The notes under the pieces are model-generated. The model was given only the letters and a program-made list of their open reading frames with translations. It was not told the DNA's origin and made no database searches. DNA of 5,645 nucleotides from positions 1 to 5,645 of the forward strand of contig JAITWQ010000067.1 of the NCBI GenBank assembly GCA_031285215.1, read 5' to 3'. The first letter of the stretch is position 1. Each line of letters begins with the position of its first letter. This DNA comes from Syntrophobacterales bacterium. GTDB lineage: Bacteria > Desulfobacterota > Syntrophia > Syntrophales > JAAYKM01. The translations under genes and the position numbers were made by a program. Positions 1 through 5,645 of this stretch are shown piece by piece.

Positions 1-331
1 ACTATCAGATCCAACGCCACCGCCGTTTATTTGCATAGAAGAGCCGGAAAATGGTTTATACCATAAGCTGCTCGAAATTCTTGCGAAACAATTTCGTACT
101 CATGTTGCAGATGGTAAAAGCAAGTCACAAATTTTCATCACAACACATCAGCCATACTTTGTGGATGCGCTGGAACCCAAAGAAGTTTGGATACTGGAAA
201 AAGGCAAAGACGGATTTTCAAATATTCGCCGCGCAAGCGATGATCAAATAGTTCAAAGTCTGGTCAGCGAAGGTCTCCCTCTTGGTGGTCTGTGGTACAG
301 CGATTATCTTGAAGGAAGCGCAAAATCATAA
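1..331 (+). CDS. AAA-family (AAA_21/OLD/RecF-like) ATPase, C-terminal 109 residues only
   Basis: The gene enters from the left edge; codons are in phase from base 2 and stop at TAA 329-331. Seen: a hydrophobic strand followed by EEPENGL (fragment residues 13-19), the Walker B region with the acidic pair and the signature-like PEnGL of AAA_21 ATPases, then FITTHQPYF with the switch histidine at about residue 49. The tail has an LPLGGLWYSDYL stretch, a type of ending seen in ATPases that travel with DUF4276 partners. Walker A and the rest of the N-terminal part lie outside the window. Family knowledge: these ABC-like ATPases are usually sensors or motors paired with nucleases in defence or repair. 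It overlaps the next gene by one base (TAATG), so the two are probably translationally coupled and act together. The ATPase call is firm; the defence role is inferred from the partner. Confidence 0.88.
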   Translation, partial: LSDPTPPPFICIEEPENGLYHKLLEILAKQFRTHVADGKSKSQIFITTHQPYFVDALEPKEVWILEKGKDGFSNIRRASDDQIVQSLVSEGLPLGGLWYSDYLEGSAKS

Positions 332-972
332 TGCACTTTCAGTTTCTTACAGAAGACCAGTCGAGCGCAAAGGCAATTAAAATTCTAATTCCCAAACTGC
401 TTGGTAGCAAAATAACATATAACATCCATCCATATAAGGGCATTGGGCATATTCCCAAAGGATTGTGCCCGAAAAGTGACGCGAGTAAGCGCATACTCCT
501 TGACCAGCTACCGAAAATACTGCGCGGCTACGGTCGCACCCCGCATTGCGGAACTATTGTGATCATCTGTGATTTGGATGACAAGGATAAAAATAAATTT
601 TCAGCTGAATTACATAAACTATTGAGCGCTTGTGATCCTAAACCTGTCACCATTTTCTGCCTTGCTATCGAAGAGTTTGAGGCATGGTATCTCGGTGATC
701 TTGCGGCACTGAAAAAAGCATATCCAAAAGCTAAAGACAGCATTTTGACTAGATATAAGAATGATTCTATTTGCGGTACATGGGAACTTCTTGCCGATGC
801 CGTTTATAAAGGAGGAAGTAAGGCCCTGATGGAAAAAGGATGGCAGGCTGTTGGGGAGGAAAAATCTGTATGGGCTAAAACCATCACTCCCCACATGAAT
901 GTAGAGAATAACCGCTCTCCCAGTTTCAGAGATATGTGCATGCAATTACGAAGCGCCACAAAAAACGACTAG
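331..972 (+). CDS. DUF4276 family protein, Toprim-like, putative effector partner of the upstream ATPase
   Basis: A complete 213-residue protein. The N-terminal strand FQFLTEDQSS places a glutamate at residue 8, and a later hydrophobic strand ends in CDLDD with aspartates at 81, 83 and 84. A Glu after strand 1 and a DxD after a later strand are the metal-binding pattern of the Toprim fold, which DUF4276 is considered to share. LAIEEFEAWYLGD (residues 111-123) and the NNRSPSFRDM stretch (193-202) match typical DUF4276 motifs. There is no signal peptide or membrane segment, so it is probably cytoplasmic. The ATG shares its A with the stop of the ATPase gene; a GGAAG at 314-318 is too distant to be ideal, which fits translational coupling. 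By analogy with OLD and PARIS it could be a nuclease or toxin gated by the ATPase; that is inference. It is not the DUF4435 protein of PARIS. Confidence 0.85.
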   Translation: MHFQFLTEDQSSAKAIKILIPKLLGSKITYNIHPYKGIGHIPKGLCPKSDASKRILLDQLPKILRGYGRTPHCGTIVIICDLDDKDKNKFSAELHKLLSACDPKPVTIFCLAIEEFEAWYLGDLAALKKAYPKAKDSILTRYKNDSICGTWELLADAVYKGGSKALMEKGWQAVGEEKSVWAKTITPHMNVENNRSPSFRDMCMQLRSATKND

Positions 973-976
973 AGGG
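971..976 (+). promoter_or_regulatory. Ribosome binding site that decides the Der start
   Basis: AGAGGG lies 7 bases before GTG 984 and overlaps the TAG stop (970-972) of the DUF4276 gene. It supports GTG 984 over the in-frame ATG 936, which would add 16 basic residues not found in the Der family. It also means ribosomes ending the upstream gene stop on the Der initiation region. Confidence 0.65.
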
Positions 977-983
977 TTCCTGC

Positions 984-2315
984 GTGAAAACAATTGTTGC
1001 CCTTGTTGGCCGGCCCAATGTCGGCAAATCAACCCTTTTTAACCGCCTTTACGGGAAAAAACAGGCCATTGTCATTGACGAGCCTGGGGCGACCCGTGAC
1101 CGCAACTATGCCTCCTGCACCTGGCACGGCAAAGCATTTACTCTGATTGATACGGGCGGCTTTGAACCCGCCCCTGCCGAAAAAATTCTCTTACAGATGA
1201 AAGAGCAGACGCTGGTGGCCATTGAGGAGGCCGATTTGATTATCTTCCTCATGGATGTGCAGCACGGCCTTACACCGGCTGACGAAGAAATTGCTCAAAT
1301 GCTGCGCAGTACGGGAAAACAGGTCTTTTACGTCGTCAACAAAGTTGACGGCCCCCGCCACGAAAACATGGCCTACGAATTTCACCGGCTGGGTCTGCCG
1401 CAAATCCATACCATCTCCGCCCAGCATGGCGTGGGGGTTTCCGATCTCATGGATGAGGTGTTCCTGTTTCTCACGGAAGATGAGGAACAAGACGAAACGG
1501 GAAATGAGGCCATTAAAATCGCCGTCATTGGCAAACCGAATGTGGGGAAATCTTCCCTCATCAATAAGATTCTGGGCTATGAGCGCACCATCGTTAACAA
1601 CATCCCCGGTACCACGCGCGACGCCATTGATACCCATTTTACCTTTCAGGGCAAGCCCTATGTCCTCATGGATACGGCCGGCATCCGCCGGAAAAGCCGT
1701 ATCAGCTTAGTTCTGGAAAAATTCAGTGTGGTTCAGGCCATGAAAGCCCTGGATCGCTGCGATGTAGCCCTGCACTTGATTGACGCGCAGGACGGCATCA
1801 CCGAGCAGGACGCCAAGATTGCCGGATTGGCCCTCGAAAAAGGCGTGGCTGTCATCCTGCTGGTAAACAAATGGGATCTGGTGGAAAAAGACAACAACAC
1901 GGTGGGCGAGTACGTCAAGAGCATCAAAGAACAGTTGAAATTTCTTGATTTTGCCCCCATCATTTTCGTCTCCGCCGAAACGGGACAACGCATTCATCGC
2001 ATCTTTAAGGTTATTGATGAAGTCCGGTCGGAATCAACAAAGCGCATCACTACAGGTGAGCTAAACCGTGCCATGAGCGCCTTCATAAAAAATAATCCGC
2101 CGCCCCAGGGCCTTTTGAAGGAAGCTCCTCTTCACTATGTTACCCAAGTGGCCGTTAAACCGCCCACCTTCATATTTTTCGTCAGCAATCCGGCAAACAT
2201 CCACTTTTCTTACGAACGCTATCTGGTCAACCGCCTGCGGGAGGCCTTCTCCCTTCGACATACGCCCATTCGTATTTTCTTCAGAAAAAAACAACGAGAT
2301 CGCAAAAAGAGCTGA
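984..2315 (+). CDS. der: Ribosome-assembly GTPase Der (EngA)
   Basis: A complete 443-residue protein, within the usual length of the family. Two tandem GTPase domains are visible. Domain 1 has GRPNVGKS (9-16), ATRD with switch Thr37, DTGG (56-59), NKVD (119-122) and SAQ (145-147). Domain 2 has GKPNVGKS (183-190), TTRD (210-213), DTAG (230-233), NKWD (295-298) and SAE (330-332). An acidic linker (about 164-175) separates them, and the last ~90 residues form the KH-like RNA-binding domain with a basic tail. Der acts in the cytoplasm in maturation of the 50S subunit and is generally essential. GTG 984 is chosen because the family begins just before the first P-loop. It lies 11 bases after the DUF4276 gene, so it is likely co-transcribed with the pair unless an internal promoter exists. 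Confidence 0.97.
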   Translation: MKTIVALVGRPNVGKSTLFNRLYGKKQAIVIDEPGATRDRNYASCTWHGKAFTLIDTGGFEPAPAEKILLQMKEQTLVAIEEADLIIFLMDVQHGLTPADEEIAQMLRSTGKQVFYVVNKVDGPRHENMAYEFHRLGLPQIHTISAQHGVGVSDLMDEVFLFLTEDEEQDETGNEAIKIAVIGKPNVGKSSLINKILGYERTIVNNIPGTTRDAIDTHFTFQGKPYVLMDTAGIRRKSRISLVLEKFSVVQAMKALDRCDVALHLIDAQDGITEQDAKIAGLALEKGVAVILLVNKWDLVEKDNNTVGEYVKSIKEQLKFLDFAPIIFVSAETGQRIHRIFKVIDEVRSESTKRITTGELNRAMSAFIKNNPPPQGLLKEAPLHYVTQVAVKPPTFIFFVSNPANIHFSYERYLVNRLREAFSLRHTPIRIFFRKKQRDRKKS

Positions 2316-2332
2316 TAGTTTGCGATCTTGTT
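2293..2332 (+). terminator. Hairpin terminator at the end of der
   Basis: AGATCGCAAA (2297-2306) pairs perfectly with TTTGCGATCT (2319-2328). The stem extends outward by a G-U pair and three more pairs to 2293 and 2332, about 14 pairs in all, with a 12-base loop. The der TGA stop (2313-2315) falls in the loop. The following CTATTTTA is T-rich but not a clean T tract, so termination may be imperfect. Confidence 0.6.
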
Positions 2333-2470
2333 CTATTTTAGGGTGTTGACACTAATATTTTGAATCAAGTGATGTAAATTGTAAAAATACTCGTTATATT
2401 TGCGTTGCTAAACTGGATGTGGATGCAAGAGTTGTTATAGCCAGAAAACCTTCCATCCCATCCGTAACCT
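2316..2470. other. AT-rich intergenic stretch, no gene recognised
   Basis: After the der hairpin, this stretch is AT-rich up to about 2405 and then mixed. I see no ORF with a credible start and ribosome binding site, no RNA gene and no clear promoter. A TTGACA at 2346-2351 has no suitable -10 partner. It is the left part of a 1.1 kb gene-free region. Confidence 0.5.
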
Positions 2471-2535
2471 CCTGGAAAAAGTTGTAAAACCATCTCCCCG
2501 GACAAAATGTAAACCATCTCACGATTGACAAAAAT
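2471..2535. repeat. Tandem imperfect short repeats, possible insertion-sequence end
   Basis: Two adjacent copies of a roughly 25-base unit are visible. Copy 1 (2471-2496) and copy 2 (2497-2520) both run from a C-rich start through GGA(A/C)AAA and TGTAAA(A) to ACCATCTC. A partial third copy starts with GACAAAAATG (2527-2536). Iterated short repeats at an end are typical of some insertion sequences, for example the IS21 family, whose termini carry several copies of a short transposase site. No transposase gene remains next to it. The repeat is seen directly; the mobile-element interpretation is inference. Confidence 0.5.
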
Positions 2536-2540
2536 GCCGC

Positions 2541-2574
2541 CCCTGCAAAAACCCATGCGCGCATTCCCGCAGGG
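2541..2574. repeat. GC-rich nested inverted repeat
   Basis: CCCTGC (2541-2546) pairs with GCAGGG (2569-2574), and between them ATGCGCGCAT (2555-2564) is a perfect 10-base palindrome. The two symmetry centres differ by two bases, so the hairpin would be slightly asymmetric. Its role is unknown; it may be part of a degraded mobile element. Confidence 0.4.
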
Positions 2575-2845
2575 CTCTATTTGCAGTCGCCGCGGCAGCC
2601 ATTGTGCAGCAGGCGCTTCTTAAAGAGGGGCCAAAGACATTTGTAATGGGATGAAAAACGGGCAGACAGAAGCGTCCTTGTCTCCGGTTTTGCCGGCGTA
2701 TATTTTGATAGCAAAGGGCTTTGGCATGTCTCCGGGCGAATCGCTGCGTTGCGCGGTACTCGCAACCTCAACATATTTCAATATATGCCTCGGTTCCTGC
2801 GCTTCATCCCACACAGACAATTAATCAGCATTTCCTTAATATTAT
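2575..2845. other. Gene-free block, possible dispersed repeat remnant
   Basis: No convincing coding sequence is present; the short antisense ORFs here have composition and content unlike real proteins and no ribosome binding sites. An imperfect palindrome centred at 2779/2780 pairs AACC (2764-2767) with GGTT (2792-2795) and CATAT (2772-2776) with ATATG (2783-2787), about a 6-base loop. The block is more GC-rich than its AT-rich right-hand neighbour (2820-2990), which suggests a separate origin. The dispersed-repeat interpretation is a weak impression and is not proved here. Confidence 0.3.
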
Positions 2846-3148
2846 TCATTTACGCTTACCCGACAATAAGATAGTCCATCTTATTGGTTTTAGTTTATCT
2901 CCTTCCGTATGCCCTTTATTGTTTTCCGGCTTGTTTAAGTGCGTAATCAGAGTGCTTTCAACGCTTCCATAAGGATATATCAATTTAGAAATCGTCCAGA
3001 AAAACGCAGCTATTGTAAGAGGACAGAATACCATTGTTCCTAAAACACAGATAACTTGAATAATAGCCGCAACATTCGTTTCGTTCCAGACCGCCCCATC
3101 ACGCCTTATATCCCGTGCGCTCAAAATCCTTGCCAGACGCTTTATCAA
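2846..3148 (-). pseudogene. Hydrophobic reading frame, probable fragment of a membrane protein
   Basis: The frame reads 100 codons from a TTG and stops at 2846-2848. Residues about 26-58 form a strongly hydrophobic stretch (AAIIQVICVLGTMVF, then TIAAFFWTISKLIYP) that could span the membrane once or as a hairpin. A charged tail (KPENNKGHTEGDKLKP) follows. The first ~17 residues overlap, in another frame, the end of the recombinase fragment, and the TTG has no Shine-Dalgarno, so the real beginning is probably lost. The likely picture is the C-terminal part of a membrane protein joined to a truncated recombinase gene. I do not recognise the family; it could also be a chance ORF. Confidence 0.3.
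2864..2886. repeat. Perfect 9-bp inverted repeat
   Basis: CAATAAGAT (2864-2872) and ATCTTATTG (2878-2886) are perfect complements around a 5-base loop. It lies within the end of the hydrophobic frame. There is no flanking T tract in either direction, so it is not an obvious terminator; an operator or hairpin is possible. Confidence 0.45.
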
Positions 3149-3251
3149 TGAATATGTTCGCCGACGGTATCTTTTGTTCGCTCATGGCGGTCATTTGTCT
3201 TTGCTCATTCTGATCCGCCGATGAACAACGGACGTAACCGTATGTGGCCAT
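3099..3251 (-). pseudogene. Truncated serine recombinase (resolvase/invertase), N-terminal 50 codons
   Basis: Reading right to left from ATG 3251, the 50 residues start MATYGYVRCSSADQNEQRQ and contain NIFIDKASGKDFER. This is the start of the small serine recombinase catalytic domain. Ser10 is the expected nucleophile position, and Arg8 and Arg45 match conserved active-site arginines. Cys9 replaces the more usual Val. Complete proteins are about 180-200 residues; here a TGA follows at codon 51, and neither the DRLGR segment, the long E helix nor the DNA-binding helix-turn-helix is found in any frame downstream. The ribosome binding site is intact. It is therefore a deletion or insertion remnant rather than a simple frameshift. 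It was probably a resolvase or invertase of a transposon or integrated element. The fragment cannot recombine DNA. Confidence 0.8.
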
Positions 3252-3257
3252 CTTTCA

Positions 3258-3263
3258 TCTCCT
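3258..3263 (-). promoter_or_regulatory. Ribosome binding site of the recombinase fragment
   Basis: Read on the - strand, AGGAGA lies 6 bases before ATG 3251. It confirms the true start of the truncated recombinase and shows that the 5' end of that gene is preserved. Confidence 0.6.
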
Positions 3264-3291
3264 TTCCCATTCGGCAAAGCGTGAATACCCG

Positions 3292-3313
3292 GCTGCGCTT
3301 ACGGCCTCGCAGC
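3292..3313. repeat. 6-bp inverted repeat upstream of the recombinase fragment
   Basis: GCTGCG (3292-3297) and CGCAGC (3308-3313) are complementary around a 10-base spacer. They lie between the divergent recombinase fragment and the 93-residue gene. It could be a hairpin or the residue of a recombination or operator site; six pairs is weak evidence. Confidence 0.3.
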
Positions 3314-3359
3314 AGAAAACAGGATGAAATCATATAACGCCTTCATATGCCGAATATAT

Positions 3360-3388
3360 TTGACAAATAATCATCATGCCGCTATTTA
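3360..3388 (+). promoter_or_regulatory. Candidate sigma-70-type promoter for the small gene and ligA
   Basis: A perfect TTGACA (3360-3365) is followed after 17 bases by TATTTA (3383-3388), a weak -10 match in an AT-rich stretch. Transcription would begin near 3395, leaving a leader of about 22 bases that contains the Shine-Dalgarno at 3404-3410. Placement is good, the -10 is poor. Confidence 0.4.
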
Positions 3389-3403
3389 TTTCTTATTCCC
3401 TTC

Positions 3404-3410
3404 AGGAGGT
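3404..3410 (+). promoter_or_regulatory. Strong ribosome binding site before the 93-residue gene
   Basis: AGGAGGT, the full anti-16S complement, sits 6 bases before ATG 3417. It selects this start over the in-frame ATG at 3324, which lies upstream of the candidate promoter. Confidence 0.75.
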
Positions 3411-3416
3411 GCGATC

Positions 3417-5645
<2,229 letters not shown>

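Noticed and set aside
51..251. 66-residue ORF at the left edge
   Set aside because: It is an out-of-frame shadow of the ATPase gene, whose own frame carries recognisable motifs.
331..972. Naming the pair PARIS (AriA/AriB)
   Set aside because: The second protein carries DUF4276-type motifs rather than those of DUF4435, and most of the ATPase is outside the window.
936..983. Longer Der start at ATG 936 giving 459 residues
   Set aside because: It adds 16 basic residues not typical of Der, overlaps the DUF4276 gene by 37 bases and lacks a Shine-Dalgarno, while GTG 984 has AGAGGG 7 bases upstream.
1191..2294. Antisense and shifted ORFs within der
   Set aside because: Shadows of a clearly coding GTPase gene.
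2346..2380. TTGACA at 2346-2351 as a promoter
   Set aside because: No acceptable -10 at 16-18 bases and no gene follows on that strand for over 1 kb.
2365..2820. Small ORFs of 60-66 residues in the intergenic region
   Set aside because: No ribosome binding sites, low-likelihood protein composition, and several overlap each other in different frames.
2849..3101. Recombinase continuing in another frame after the TGA
   Set aside because: I translated all three - strand frames; none shows the expected DRLGR segment or the rest of the domain, so a simple frameshift does not explain the truncation.
3324..3416. Upstream ATG 3324 for the small gene before ligA
   Set aside because: The extra 31 codons cover the TTGACA promoter candidate and the AGGAGGT site; the strong Shine-Dalgarno points to ATG 3417.

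Overview
The window looks like chromosomal DNA from a bacterium with moderate GC content. The protein style suggests a deltaproteobacterial (Desulfobacterota, Syntrophus/Smithella-like) host, but that placement is an impression from reading the proteins, not from a search. All four confident genes run on the + strand. One degraded gene lies on the - strand in the middle.

Left end (1-972): the last 109 residues of an AAA_21/OLD/RecF-type ATPase, carrying Walker B and switch-histidine motifs, followed by a 213-residue DUF4276 protein with Toprim-like acidic motifs. The two share one base in a TAATG junction. ATPase plus small Toprim-like protein is the layout of split OLD-type and PARIS-like anti-phage modules, so this is the most likely candidate for an under-described system here. 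The function is inferred. The pair sits directly in front of der, only 11 bases away.

Der (984-2315): a complete double-domain GTPase for ribosome assembly. It starts at a GTG rather than at the upstream in-frame ATG, and its stop codon lies in the loop of a terminator-like hairpin.

Intergenic scar (2316-3416): about 1.1 kb with no intact gene. It holds tandem short repeats around 2471-2535 resembling an insertion-sequence end, a GC-rich structured block, a small hydrophobic reading frame, and the first 50 codons of a serine recombinase with its own ribosome binding site. The recombinase is cut off abruptly. The stretch reads as the remains of one or more mobile elements.

Right end (3417-5645): a 93-residue protein of unknown function with a strong Shine-Dalgarno and a candidate promoter. 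It overlaps by one base the start of ligA, the NAD+-dependent DNA ligase, which runs off the window within its BRCT domain. The two housekeeping genes (der, ligA) flank the scar, and the ATPase/Toprim-like pair and the scar are the accessory parts.
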